Origin: Tolypothrix sp. PCC 7712
GTDB taxonomy: Bacteria > Cyanobacteriota > Cyanobacteriia > Cyanobacteriales > Nostocaceae
Reading direction: 5' to 3'
Assembly: GCF_025860405.1 (NCBI RefSeq)
Contig: NZ_CP063785.1
Span: 6,945,390-7,009,389, forward strand
DNA: 64,000 bases
Part shown: one piece after another, positions 45,826 through 55,299 of the stretch
How the letters are laid out: every line of letters starts with the position of its first letter
How positions within the stretch are numbered: position 1 is the first letter of the stretch
Made by a program: the position numbers and the translations under genes
Notes under the pieces: generated by a model
What the model saw: the letters and a program-made list of their open reading frames with translations, nothing else
Database searches by the model: none
Told to the model about the DNA's origin: nothing

Positions 45826-47187
45826 ATGCATCACTTTGACCTGAAATGGATACGCGGCCAGTTTCCCGCACTCACACAAACAATTAATGGTAAGCCTGTA
45901 ATTTTTTGTGATGGCCCTGGTGGAACTCAAGTACCGGGTGCAGTGCTTGATGCTATCAGTGATTATTTAGTAAGGTCAAACGCTAATGCTCATGGGGCTT
46001 TTGCGACTAGCGCGCGCACAGATGCACTGTTGACGGCGGCGCGTGCTGCTACGGCTGATTTTCTGGGATGTCATAGTGATGAGGTGGTATTCGGTGCTAA
46101 TATGACCACCCTTACCTTTAGCGTCAGTCGCGCTATTGGTCGAGAATTGCAAGCAGGCGACGAAATTATTGTGACACAGCTTGACCATTACGCCAATGTT
46201 TCCCCTTGGTATGCGTTGGAGGAAAAAGGCGTGGTTGTGCGTGAGGTGGGTTTCAATGTGGAAGACTGCACCCTCGATATGGGTGAACTGGAACGGCTAA
46301 TTAATGAACGTACAAAGTTAGTCGCAATTGGCTTTGCATCTAATGGAGTGGGGACAATTAACGATGTCCCTAAAGTTGTGCGTTTAGCTCATGCTGTGGG
46401 CGCATTAGTATTTGTTGATGCTGTTCACTATGCGCCCCATGCGCCTCTCAATGTTCATGCGTTGGATTGCGACTTTCTCGCCTGTTCCGCTTACAAGTTC
46501 TTTGGCCCCCACGTAGGGGTTTTGTATGGTAAGCGTGAGCATCTTGCCCGATTAACGCCATATAAAGTCAAACCCGCTCCTGATGATGTCCCATCGCGCT
46601 GGGAAACTGGAACTTTGAATTATGAAGGCTTGGCTGGGTTAGTAGCGGCAATAAATTACTTGACAAAATTGGGTTGTCATGTATCACCTAACGTTGATAA
46701 CGAGTTAATTTCTGCCTTAATCGCAGCGGATAAGGAAGGTATAGAAACATTCCACTGTCCCAGCTTCCTCACTTCTGCAGATTCAGCGACACCTGCAATT
46801 ACATCTGCTTATCACAGCAGACGGGCGGCTTTGGTAGCAGCGATGTCCAGCATTCAACAATATGAAAGAGAATTGAGTCACAAACTGATTCCGGGATTGT
46901 TGGCGATTCCTGGCTTAAAGTTATATGGCATTACCGATCCACAGCGCTTTAATTGGCGAACCCCAACAGTAGGAATTCGATTAGCCGGACAAACCCCCGC
47001 AACTGTTGCCAAAGCATTAGGCGATCGCGGAATATTTTCTTGGCATGGTCATTTTTATGCGATCGCTCTGATCGAAAAACTAGGCATAGAACCTACCAGT
47101 GGTTTAGTGCGAATTGGACTCACACACTACAACACAGCCGAGGAAATTGAGCAACTATTGCAAGCCTTACAAGAAATTGCGGTCTAG
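45826..47187 (+). CDS. Class V aminotransferase, cysteine desulfurase-like
   Basis: A 453-residue PLP enzyme. The PLP Lys lies in ACSAYKFFGPHVG; the co-substrate loops DGPGGTQVPG and VFGANMTTLTF are near the N-terminus and RWETGTLNYEGLAG follows the Lys. It fits the cysteine desulfurase-like subfamily that resembles NifS/SufS/kynureninase but whose reaction is not settled. AGGAG is nine bases before the ATG. A palindrome at 47199 probably terminates it. Confidence 0.88.
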   Translation: MHHFDLKWIRGQFPALTQTINGKPVIFCDGPGGTQVPGAVLDAISDYLVRSNANAHGAFATSARTDALLTAARAATADFLGCHSDEVVFGANMTTLTFSVSRAIGRELQAGDEIIVTQLDHYANVSPWYALEEKGVVVREVGFNVEDCTLDMGELERLINERTKLVAIGFASNGVGTINDVPKVVRLAHAVGALVFVDAVHYAPHAPLNVHALDCDFLACSAYKFFGPHVGVLYGKREHLARLTPYKVKPAPDDVPSRWETGTLNYEGLAGLVAAINYLTKLGCHVSPNVDNELISALIAADKEGIETFHCPSFLTSADSATPAITSAYHSRRAALVAAMSSIQQYERELSHKLIPGLLAIPGLKLYGITDPQRFNWRTPTVGIRLAGQTPATVAKALGDRGIFSWHGHFYAIALIEKLGIEPTSGLVRIGLTHYNTAEEIEQLLQALQEIAV

Positions 47188-47198
47188 TCAAGTTTTGT

Positions 47199-47222
47199 AG
47201 AGACGCGATTAATCGCGTCTCT
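47199..47222. repeat. Dispersed palindrome AGACGCGATTAATCGCGTCT, copy 1
   Basis: A perfect palindrome of 24 bases (AGAGACGCGATT and its complement) 11 bp after the aminotransferase stop and before the convergent regulator gene. It can form a 12-bp stem with almost no loop and may terminate both genes. A second copy is at 49327-49346. Confidence 0.75.
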
Positions 47223-47236
47223 TTCCCCATTACCCA

Positions 47237-47935
47237 TTACCTATTACCGATTACCTCCCCCTCAGCAGATTTGTGATTTATAGTATTTGCATAAATCGCC
47301 AGTTGTGACCGATTCTTGAGATTGAGACGGTTGAGAATACTTGTCACATGAGTTTTTACTGTGCCTTCAGTAATATATAGCTTTTGAGCAATTTCGCGGT
47401 TGGTTGCGCCTACGCCAATCAACTGCAAAACTTCTTGTTCTCGTGCAGTGAGTTCTGATAACTTTGCAGGCGCGGAACTTTCACTAGTTTCGGCTGGAGA
47501 TGTTTCTTTCGCTAAAAGTTTATCAAATAACCCCGGGCCAAATTGAGTATAGCCATAATGTCCAAAGCGAATTGCATTTGCTAACTCGCTGGAAGGCATA
47601 TCTTTAAGCAAATATCCTTTTGCACCCGCCCGCATAGCCCCAGCCAAAGAAGTATCATCATCAAATGTGCTGAGAATTAGAACTTTGATATGGGGATAGT
47701 TTTCTACAATTAATTTTGTAGCAGTTCGTCCATCCATTTCCGGCATCCGAATATCCATTAACACCACATCAGGCTGGAGTTGTGCAACCATTTCTAAGGC
47801 AACTTTGCCATTCTCCGCATCTCCCACTACCTGTAAATCACGTTCCTGTTCTAGCATTGCCTTTAATCCTTGACGAATCAAGCTTTGGTCGTCAACAATT
47901 AATAGGCGAATTTTAGCAGATTCATCAATTTTCAT
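47237..47935 (-). CDS. NarL/LuxR-family response regulator
   Basis: A 232-residue regulator. The receiver domain has VDDQSL, the phospho-acceptor Asp in VLMDIRMPEMDG, and Lys in GYLLKDMP. A linker rich in Ser/Ala precedes a LuxR-type helix-turn-helix (LTAREQEVLQLIGVGATNRE, then GTVKTHVTSILNRL). I chose the ATG at 47935 because GAGG stands eight bases upstream; the frame runs on to 47977. No kinase gene is adjacent. An inverted TGTCATG site lies about 265 bp upstream. Confidence 0.92.
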   Translation of the reverse strand: MKIDESAKIRLLIVDDQSLIRQGLKAMLEQERDLQVVGDAENGKVALEMVAQLQPDVVLMDIRMPEMDGRTATKLIVENYPHIKVLILSTFDDDTSLAGAMRAGAKGYLLKDMPSSELANAIRFGHYGYTQFGPGLFDKLLAKETSPAETSESSAPAKLSELTAREQEVLQLIGVGATNREIAQKLYITEGTVKTHVTSILNRLNLKNRSQLAIYANTINHKSAEGEVIGNR

Positions 47936-48197
47936 AAATTCTACCTCTTGGAAATATTCATAAATAAAGCTATTCATAATCAGTATTGGAAAATGTCTAT
48001 CGTCGGTATGCTTTTTTGAAATTGATATTGAGTTTGGTAAAAAGGGTAAAGGGTAAGGGCGAAAGGTTCTTTCTGCGTCCTTTCTCCCTTAACCGCAAAC
48101 AATCGGGATTGAAGTAGTCAACTTCTTTCTAGGTTTAATTTATCGGAACTAATAAGTAAGTTCCATCGAATAAATGTCACGACTTGAAGATGATATT

Positions 48198-48226
48198 TGT
48201 CATGTTGTTCCATGACATTTGTCATG
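48198..48226. promoter_or_regulatory. TGTCATG inverted and direct repeats
   Basis: TGTCATG at 48198-48204, its complement CATGACA at 48211-48217 and TGTCATG again at 48220-48226 make three half-sites within 29 bp, upstream of the NarL-type gene. The rest of the 514-bp gap (47936-48449) holds heptamer repeats (about 48230-48262) and G-rich inverted sequence near 48355-48420. I see no gene. Confidence 0.45.
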
Positions 48227-48449
48227 TTTTTGGGGAATGGGTAATGGGGAATGGGTAATGGGTATGAAGAAATACAGTTTAGTTCAGTTAAGAAAATTAA
48301 TTGATAACAAAACCAAAAAACTAGTTACTCAACAAAAAACAGAACAATAATTTTGGAGGGGGTTTGGGGGACGCAACCGTCACCCAATCGGGGGTTTGGG
48401 GGAGAATCCCCCAATTCTACTGGCTTCTTTAATAAGTGACAAAATAAGA

Positions 48450-49148
48450 TTACTCTATGCCACCAAGAGCGATCGCATCTAATTGATTAGTATCAAGAAT
48501 TGTAATTTTGCCACCTCGACTGTAGGTAATCATTGAGTTGAGGCTTTTAATTAAACGCACGCATTCCTCGTAAGAAATCCCAACACTACGAGCCATAAGG
48601 TAGTAAGATAACTTAACTTTTAAAGTCTCGCCTTTTGAAGTTCGCTCAGTTCCAGATTCGGCAGCATAATATTGAATTAATCTGGCAAGCCTGACAATAG
48701 CTCTTTCAGAAACTAATCCATGTACTGTTTCATGTAATTGCTGAATCCGATTGTTAAAAACCATCAACATCTGTAAGGCAATTTCAGGATTTTGTTGTAT
48801 AGCCTTTAATAAAGCATCTCGCTCTACAGTGAGAATTTCACACTCAGATTCAGCCGTTACAGTCGCAGGGGAAATTCCATTTCCTAATAAAGCAGGCGCA
48901 GCAAAAATCTCTCCTACTGCTAAGGTACGCAAAATCGTTTCTTTGCCTGTGGTTGCTGTTTTGCTCACTTGAATGGAACCGCTAACAACAGCATATAATT
49001 TTGCAGGTAAGCGATCGCCTTCATGGAGAATCATCTCCCCCTTACTATAATGTTGCAGTTGGGTTTGGGGTTGCAAACTAATTTTGTCTGCAGTTGTTAA
49101 CCCTGCAAACACAGTAATTTGAGAGAGTTGTTCCAATGATGCCTGCAT
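48450..49148 (-). CDS. Crp/Fnr-family transcription regulator
   Basis: A 232-residue protein. Residues 10-125 form a cyclic-nucleotide-binding fold (MILHEGDRLPAKLYAVVSGS, GEIFAAPALLG). The central dimer helix (NPEIALQMLMVFNNRIQQL) and the C-terminal winged helix (LMARSVGISYEECVRLIKSL, then GGKITILD) follow. The E/R residues of a strict cAMP pocket are not evident, so the effector is unknown. It is not NtcA. Single gene. Confidence 0.88.
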   Translation of the reverse strand: MQASLEQLSQITVFAGLTTADKISLQPQTQLQHYSKGEMILHEGDRLPAKLYAVVSGSIQVSKTATTGKETILRTLAVGEIFAAPALLGNGISPATVTAESECEILTVERDALLKAIQQNPEIALQMLMVFNNRIQQLHETVHGLVSERAIVRLARLIQYYAAESGTERTSKGETLKVKLSYYLMARSVGISYEECVRLIKSLNSMITYSRGGKITILDTNQLDAIALGGIE

Positions 49149-49326
49149 GACATTAAGTAGGTAGGCGAAATTAAAGATAACTGGCTGAGGCTGTCATTTG
49201 TCTTTAGTCATTTGTCATTAGTAAGGATGTCAAACCTATTTACGGTTTTTAACATATTTGGGTTTATTTCCACCGACTTACTTATCTTAATAAGGAAACT
49301 CAAAACCACTTTCCCCCTTCTTGTAA

Positions 49327-49346
49327 AGACGCGATTAATCGCGTCT
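49327..49346. repeat. Dispersed palindrome AGACGCGATTAATCGCGTCT, copy 2
   Basis: The same palindrome core as at 47199-47222, here just after the end of the amidase gene (which ends at 49381 on the minus strand). It may act as terminator. Confidence 0.75.
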
Positions 49347-49380
49347 CTACCCCCCTGCCATCCAAGTGATAAAATATGCT

Positions 49381-50784
49381 TTATTTATCAATAGCAAAAG
49401 CTGGACGATGCTGAATCCAAGGATTTGCAGCCTCTAATTGTGCGGCGAGACTGATGAGTGTAGCTTCTGCGCCGGGTTTGCCAATTAACTGTACGCTAAT
49501 GGGTAAACCGTTACTATCAAATCCTACAGGAAGTGCGATCGCAGGTTGTCCAGTAGCATTGGCTGCGGGACAGGGCGCAATCCAGTTAATAATCTCTTTG
49601 AGTGTGTCTTCTGGACTTAAGTCAGCCCATTCGCCTACGCGAATTGGAGAATGCAAATAAACTGGCAATACCAGCACATCAACATTATGGAAAAACCCAA
49701 CAATTTGTCTAGCGGCGATTTGCATTTGTGATACTGCTTGCAGATATTCACCCGCAGAACCAGAACGCGCCAATAGCCAACGGTTCATTGGTTGCAAAAC
49801 TTCTGCCGGAATTCCCGAAGCACCTACCCCAGCTTGCCAGATGATAGGAAATGGTTCAATTAATCCGCTAAAATCTGGCGATTTTTCTACAACTTTGTGT
49901 CCTAATTGTGCTAACAACTTAACTGTTTGCAAAACTCCTTGTTCACAGCTACTATCTGCTTCACCCAAGGGAGGAATAATCGTTGTATAGGCAATTTGCA
50001 ATTCTTGGGGTGGTTTCTCGGTAGCAGAGAGGAAGGATGTTTCCGGATCGGGTAACCAATAAGGATCGCCTACTACGTAACCTGACATAGTATCTAAAAG
50101 TGCAGCCGCATCGGCAACAGTCCGAGCAATCGGCCCATTAGTGGCAATTCCCGAAAGGCGATCGCCTACAGGAGCATTACTTACTCTACCCCGTGATGGT
50201 TTAATGCCTACCAAACCACAACAAGCTGCAGGCCCACGCACTGAGCCACCACCATCGGAACCTTGAGCGATCGCACTCAACCCAGCAGCTACGGATGCGG
50301 CTGCACCACCACTAGAACCGCCTGGTGTATAGTCTAAATTCCAGGGATTTCTCGCTGGGGGAAATCCCATAGGTTCACTGTAAGGAAAAGAACCAACTTC
50401 GGAAGTGGCAGTTTTACCGAGGATAATAAATCCGGCTTGTTTGATGCGGGTAACTATCCCATCATCATAGGTAGGGATATTGTTGATTAAAGCAGGATTG
50501 CCATAAGTACAAGGTACACCAGCTACCGGGTTCAGGTCTTTAATCGAAATTGGTACCCCAAAAAATGGCGGTAACTCTGAACTATTTACCAGTATTTCTG
50601 TTTTAGCTTGAGCATCTGCGATCGCTAAATCTGCCGTCACCGTAAAATAGCTGCCTAACTGGGGATTTAACCGCTCAATCCTTTCTAGATATACATTTAC
50701 CAACTCTAGAGGCGAAAGTTCCCGGCGACGGATTAATTGCGCCAACTTCAGTGCTGGGGTAAAAGCTAAATCAGTGGTATTCAT
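49381..50784 (-). CDS. Amidase (amidase-signature family)
   Basis: A 467-residue amidase. The catalytic Ser-cisSer-Lys triad is represented by Lys in VPISIKDLN, cis-Ser in PGGSSGGAAASVAAG and the nucleophile in GSDGGGSVRGPAACCGLVGIKP. Substrates in this family range from aliphatic amides to aryl amides; GatA is a relative, but no gatB/C is near and the sequence fits a general amidase. The ATG at 50784 (MNTTDLAFTPA) gives normal length; the open frame extends 36 codons upstream without support. Confidence 0.92.
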   Translation of the reverse strand: MNTTDLAFTPALKLAQLIRRRELSPLELVNVYLERIERLNPQLGSYFTVTADLAIADAQAKTEILVNSSELPPFFGVPISIKDLNPVAGVPCTYGNPALINNIPTYDDGIVTRIKQAGFIILGKTATSEVGSFPYSEPMGFPPARNPWNLDYTPGGSSGGAAASVAAGLSAIAQGSDGGGSVRGPAACCGLVGIKPSRGRVSNAPVGDRLSGIATNGPIARTVADAAALLDTMSGYVVGDPYWLPDPETSFLSATEKPPQELQIAYTTIIPPLGEADSSCEQGVLQTVKLLAQLGHKVVEKSPDFSGLIEPFPIIWQAGVGASGIPAEVLQPMNRWLLARSGSAGEYLQAVSQMQIAARQIVGFFHNVDVLVLPVYLHSPIRVGEWADLSPEDTLKEIINWIAPCPAANATGQPAIALPVGFDSNGLPISVQLIGKPGAEATLISLAAQLEAANPWIQHRPAFAIDK

Positions 50785-51035
50785 GCGTGAACTACTGAGT
50801 AGTTTGAGGTTTTTTCTGCAATTTTCTACTAAGTTTGTTACTTTAGCAGGATTTTCGGGAAATATATCTCTGTAAATGCTGAGATTTGTCAATCAACTAG
50901 GATACTAGTACACTTACGTGAAAGTATTGACTAGTATGCAGTGGGCGTAGTTATTTTTTTAATCAAGCCATAACTTCACTGCATCGTAATTTTAATTGTT
51001 TGGCATCCACTTGCAACAATCGCCAAGGGATATTT

Positions 51036-52484
51036 ATGGCTGAATTAGAAAAGGTACTGAATGAACTGCCAAAACTTGTTGAAGAGCTAAAGCTAACTGT
51101 GGGAAACACTGAAACAATTCAGCAAGAATTAACACGTTTAAGCGAAGCTCAAGAAAAATTGCACAATCTGCAAGTGGCGATCGCTCAAGAATTAGATGTG
51201 ACAAAATCTCATCAAAATGGATGTAGCGCGATTTCTGCGGTTACAGCCAGAACATTATTGATACCTGACAATTTTTCTACGGATAATGGATTTATTGCCG
51301 AAAAATTCGGCAGTTTTAATAAACAGCTTTCCTTAACCGAATTACAAGCCCAAATGGTTCGCTGGCATGAGTGGGGTGAATTGCTTCAGTCTATAGCCAA
51401 AGATATGTTAAGCGATGAGCAAATTATTAACCAGCTAAATTGTAATATTAACTATACAAATATTCCCGAAAAATTCCGAGAAATTGAACAAATAATTCCC
51501 ATTAATTTAGCCTTTGGCAATCAGAAAAAATTAGAATTTCAAAATAAGCAAATTATTACTTATCAATCTGATTTATTAGAAATTCAACAGAGATTATCTA
51601 TAGTATTTGACAGTATTAATAGCAGCCAGACTATTTTAGTAATTTTGCTAGGATTATCGTTATTCTGTGGGCAAAATGGGCTAGAGCTACAATGGCTATC
51701 CGATGAATATGGCTTCATTATCTCTAGTATGGGCAAGTTTCAACCATTAACAGAGTTTATTAATGATTGCGAATCCTATAAAAATAATATCAATACTTTA
51801 GTTGAAAATATTAATAGCTTAAAAACGCAAACCGAACAAGCTATAGTTAGCTTACCCCAGAGTGATCCCTTGGGAAAAGCTGCGAAATATTTAGCCAGAA
51901 AACGCATCAATTCAATCTTATTTATTGCCTCCAGCGTATTAGTTTTAGGCTTGGGTGGTTGGACAATTTATCACCAAATTACTCAATTCCAGTCAGGCAA
52001 TGTCAGTGGTAAACAACCAAAAAATGTTGTAGATAAATTCAAAGCTTCTCAAAAACTTGGTCTGGAAGCTTCTTTGATGGTGCAAAAGCCACCACTACCT
52101 CTCAAAGATTGGCAGCAAGCAGAAAGCAAATGGCAACAAGCAGTGCAATTATTAGAAAGTATCCCGGAGGGAACCCCAGTCTCTCCTCAAGCGAAGAAAC
52201 AACTAATTAGCTATCGTACTAAATATGCGGCTATCAGTCAAAAAGTTTTGAATGAAAAGAAAGCTGCTACCAACTTAGAATATGCTCAAAAATTAGCAGT
52301 GGAAGCCGAGTTTATTGCCAAAAACGCACCACCAGAATCGGTGATTTTACAACAAGCAAAAGATAAATTACAAGCAGCAATTAACTTATTACAAAGCATT
52401 CCCGAAGGGACATCAGTCTCCAAAGAAGTACAAGACAAGCTGACTAGTTATCAAAATAGCTATGAGGCTATTGGTAGTAAGTGA
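51036..52484 (+). CDS. Membrane protein with coiled coil and repeated C-terminal motif
   Basis: A 482-residue protein from the ATG at 51036 (AAGGGA eight bases upstream). Residues 1-60 are a predicted coiled coil (LNELPKLVEELKLTVGNTETIQQELTRLSEAQ in part). One clear membrane helix lies near residue 297 (SILFIASSVLVLGLGGW), after a basic segment. The C-terminal part has two related segments, each with LKxWQQAExKWQQA or QQAKDKLQAA followed by INLLQSIPEGTxVS, about 90 residues apart. Function unknown. The stop codon is 2 bases before repeat DNA. Confidence 0.75.
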   Translation: MAELEKVLNELPKLVEELKLTVGNTETIQQELTRLSEAQEKLHNLQVAIAQELDVTKSHQNGCSAISAVTARTLLIPDNFSTDNGFIAEKFGSFNKQLSLTELQAQMVRWHEWGELLQSIAKDMLSDEQIINQLNCNINYTNIPEKFREIEQIIPINLAFGNQKKLEFQNKQIITYQSDLLEIQQRLSIVFDSINSSQTILVILLGLSLFCGQNGLELQWLSDEYGFIISSMGKFQPLTEFINDCESYKNNINTLVENINSLKTQTEQAIVSLPQSDPLGKAAKYLARKRINSILFIASSVLVLGLGGWTIYHQITQFQSGNVSGKQPKNVVDKFKASQKLGLEASLMVQKPPLPLKDWQQAESKWQQAVQLLESIPEGTPVSPQAKKQLISYRTKYAAISQKVLNEKKAATNLEYAQKLAVEAEFIAKNAPPESVILQQAKDKLQAAINLLQSIPEGTSVSKEVQDKLTSYQNSYEAIGSK

Positions 52485-52905
52485 TTGGGGAACTCGGGGC
52501 CCCCTCTGGGGATAAGGGGGAATGGGGAATGGGGAATGGGTAATGGGGAATGGGGAATGGGGAATGGGGAAGAATAAAAGACAAATACCAACCAATCTCT
52601 AACCAATAACCCGTTACAGCCTGATAAATCTCTCAGTGCTTGGTTAGTAATAGCCAAGCGATCGCCATCAAGAGTTACCAATTCAAAATTGATTGACTGT
52701 CAATACTGCTCGGTTAAGGATTTTTAAGTCGGAATTTGGTTTGGGGAAAAGGTGAAAGGGTAAGGGTTAAAGGTTTTTTCTTGCCCCTTTTTCCCTTCCC
52801 CTTTTGCCCTTAACCGACAAGTATTGGATTGACTGTTACTTGCTTGACTGGGAATTAAAAGCATTCTAAGGTTTTACCGTACTGAAAAAACGGGGGAATG
52901 AATTG
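52485..52905. repeat. Repeat-rich gap before the EF-hand gene
   Basis: A 33-base block (52487-52519, inverted copy of 6562-6594) and about ten GGGGAAT/GGGTAAT heptamers (to 52570) open the gap. The remainder is AT-rich with a GGGAAAAGG segment mirrored by CCTTTTTCCC (about 52745-52800). No gene is seen. GGGGG at 52892-52896 is the probable ribosome site of the next gene. Confidence 0.75.
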
Positions 52906-55299
52906 ATGGCAACGGTAGAACTAGAAAAAAAGGTGATGAGTGAAGAAGAAGTAACAAAGCTGTGGGAAGCATTCAAAGTATTTGATGCTGACGGTAGCGG
53001 TGCCATCTCCACAAATGAATTAGGGCAAGTAATGCGATCGCTGGGGCAAAGTCCTAGTGAAACCGATTTGCGAGATATGATCAAAGAGGTAGATGTTGAC
53101 TTATCAGGTAGTATTGATTTTGAGGAATTCAAAACCCTGATGGTGTCAGTACAAGGCGATCGCAAAAGCCGTCTTAAGTTGGCATTTAGTGTGTTTGATG
53201 AAGATGGTAGCGGTCAGATTACCACAAACGAGCTACACAGCATCATGAGTCAGTTTGGACTGACGGATCAAGAACTTGATGAGATGATTAAAGAAGTCGA
53301 TCATGATGGCGATGCCTCAATTGACTTTCAAGAGTTCATGAAACTGGTTCCAGAAGAGTCAGAAATCACCACAGGCTATAAAGATTCACCCATTGCTTTT
53401 ACTAGTTCCCCAGCAAATAATTCACCCACCGTCACCTCAGATATAGCGGCTACTACGGCAGCACCTACATTATCAACCATCACATCTCCTGCACAGGAAA
53501 TAAAGAGCGACGACAAAGAAGTAGCGCGACTCAAAGAACTGCTTGCCCTACATCCCCAAGATCAAAAAGAACGCGCCACTTCTCGCCTGCAAATGCAAAT
53601 CGGGTTATTCCGCCTGATTCAAGGGGCTGCCTATCGCAGCTTCCGTGAAAGTTTTTCCGCCAACCACGAAACCCACCTGCGCGTGAGAAACCTGCCCTAC
53701 AAAATTACCGACTTTGTGCAGTTTGTCCAAAAAGCGATCGCATTGTATAAAGGGTTAGATGTCGTAGAAAAAGCTTGTTACCCCTTATTAGATGCCGTTG
53801 TTGAATCCATCGAAGCAGAATACGCCCGACTCCAACACCGCATCAAGAACTGGAACACCATCGAAAAAACACCCCAGATGCTGGCTGAGGAAAAAGCGAT
53901 GCAGGAAGCACGGCGTAAATCAATCTCCGTCAGAGAGAAGTTTGCCGCCGGGGTTGAGTTTGCGATTACTGTCAAGAAAAAGCAATTCAGTTTTCGTGAT
54001 ATTGCCTCTGGTGTACTTGCCATCAACGAACTCAACCGTCTCAGACAGATGGAACTGAATGCAGAACTTGCCCCACCACCCGCTAAATCAGCAGGCAATC
54101 CCAAAGATTACCTCCAGCAGTGGCACCGGGTTATCCTCTCTGATGCTTCAGAAGAAATATCCGGTGCGATGATGCCTGTAGCTTATTGGTATGAAGATTT
54201 TATGCCAAAGCTGCTAGCCGCCTTCAGTGTCAACACTGCCGCAGATATCCCAAGCAACACAGTACTTGATGAAGCGGCGTGCGATCAATGGTATGAAGAT
54301 ACCAAAGCATCTGGAGAATTTGACCGCTATGGGGCAGATGTAGTACAAAACTTTGCTCAATGTACTCCTAAACAAAAGCTAGCCGTGAAGCAGGCATGGC
54401 GTTTGACACATCACTATCTCAATGGTGTACAAAAACGGCGTGAACGCCAAGAGTTTGGGCGTGAGTCAGGGGCACTATCCCAGTATGTAGCATTCATTGA
54501 TGTCTATTTGGCAAGAAGTGACGTGAAGGATTTCCAGATGCGCGTCAGCTTTCCTTATTACATTGGCCCTGCTGTGTGGCGATTTTTCCACACCACAGCA
54601 GAAATTGTCTGTACCAAGCCAAATGCAGTACAAAAAGTGGTGGTAGAAATCTTCAAAGATTTCTTTAAACTATTTGCCACAATGTACCCCTGCCCTTACT
54701 GTCGTCACCACCTAAATATGTATGTGGTGCAGAACAAAGAAGTCGATATGTACCCAGTAGAATATTTATTGCTGGGACGTGATCCGCAACTGAATAATTT
54801 TGAAGTATCGATGGAAGCCAAGCTATCTACAGTTGTAGATGGCCCTGCCTTGCGCTTATTTTTCTGGAAACTACATAACACCGTTTCCTCATCGATCGCT
54901 CGCTCTGAAGAATGGTATCACAAGGATGAGAAAGCTTTTTACACTACCCGCTACTGGCCCAGTCTCGATTCCGAATTGGCACGCAGCAAAGCACTCAAAC
55001 ACCTCAGCATCTCCGTTGAGCGACTATACCGCCTCTATGGAATTATTAAACCAGCATCGCGGCTAGCTGGTGTAAGAGCAACACTGCAAAAGCTGTTAGA
55101 AAAAGGCGATGAGTCAGGCATTAGGGAAGCTTGCATCCTAGCCCAAGATTATATTCAAGAATTGGAAGCTGCTGCGATCGCCGGACAATTTCTTCAGGAA
55201 ACCTACCACTTTGATCCGGAAATTGTCGATCAAACTCCCCACTTTACTCCTGAAGAAGAAGAGTATGCCCGCAGTGGCTTATTTGTGGAAGTGATTTAA
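52906..55299 (+). CDS. Calmodulin-like EF-hand protein fused to an Erv/ALR-like sulfhydryl oxidase domain
   Basis: A 797-residue cytosolic-type protein without signal peptide. Residues 12-148 hold four canonical EF-hand loops (D27-E38, D63-E74, D98-E109, D132-E143) spaced as in calmodulin. Then come a Ser/Thr/Pro-rich linker (150-200), an unassigned helical region (205-545), and an Erv/ALR-like core with W558-x3-H562, C596-x2-C599 and W654-x2-H657-N658. In Erv/ALR flavoenzymes these positions bind FAD and form the redox disulfide. The usual extra shuttle CxxC is not seen. I infer calcium-controlled thiol oxidation. Start: ATG at 52906, nine bases after GGGGG. Confidence 0.8.
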   Translation: MATVELEKKVMSEEEVTKLWEAFKVFDADGSGAISTNELGQVMRSLGQSPSETDLRDMIKEVDVDLSGSIDFEEFKTLMVSVQGDRKSRLKLAFSVFDEDGSGQITTNELHSIMSQFGLTDQELDEMIKEVDHDGDASIDFQEFMKLVPEESEITTGYKDSPIAFTSSPANNSPTVTSDIAATTAAPTLSTITSPAQEIKSDDKEVARLKELLALHPQDQKERATSRLQMQIGLFRLIQGAAYRSFRESFSANHETHLRVRNLPYKITDFVQFVQKAIALYKGLDVVEKACYPLLDAVVESIEAEYARLQHRIKNWNTIEKTPQMLAEEKAMQEARRKSISVREKFAAGVEFAITVKKKQFSFRDIASGVLAINELNRLRQMELNAELAPPPAKSAGNPKDYLQQWHRVILSDASEEISGAMMPVAYWYEDFMPKLLAAFSVNTAADIPSNTVLDEAACDQWYEDTKASGEFDRYGADVVQNFAQCTPKQKLAVKQAWRLTHHYLNGVQKRRERQEFGRESGALSQYVAFIDVYLARSDVKDFQMRVSFPYYIGPAVWRFFHTTAEIVCTKPNAVQKVVVEIFKDFFKLFATMYPCPYCRHHLNMYVVQNKEVDMYPVEYLLLGRDPQLNNFEVSMEAKLSTVVDGPALRLFFWKLHNTVSSSIARSEEWYHKDEKAFYTTRYWPSLDSELARSKALKHLSISVERLYRLYGIIKPASRLAGVRATLQKLLEKGDESGIREACILAQDYIQELEAAAIAGQFLQETYHFDPEIVDQTPHFTPEEEEYARSGLFVEVI

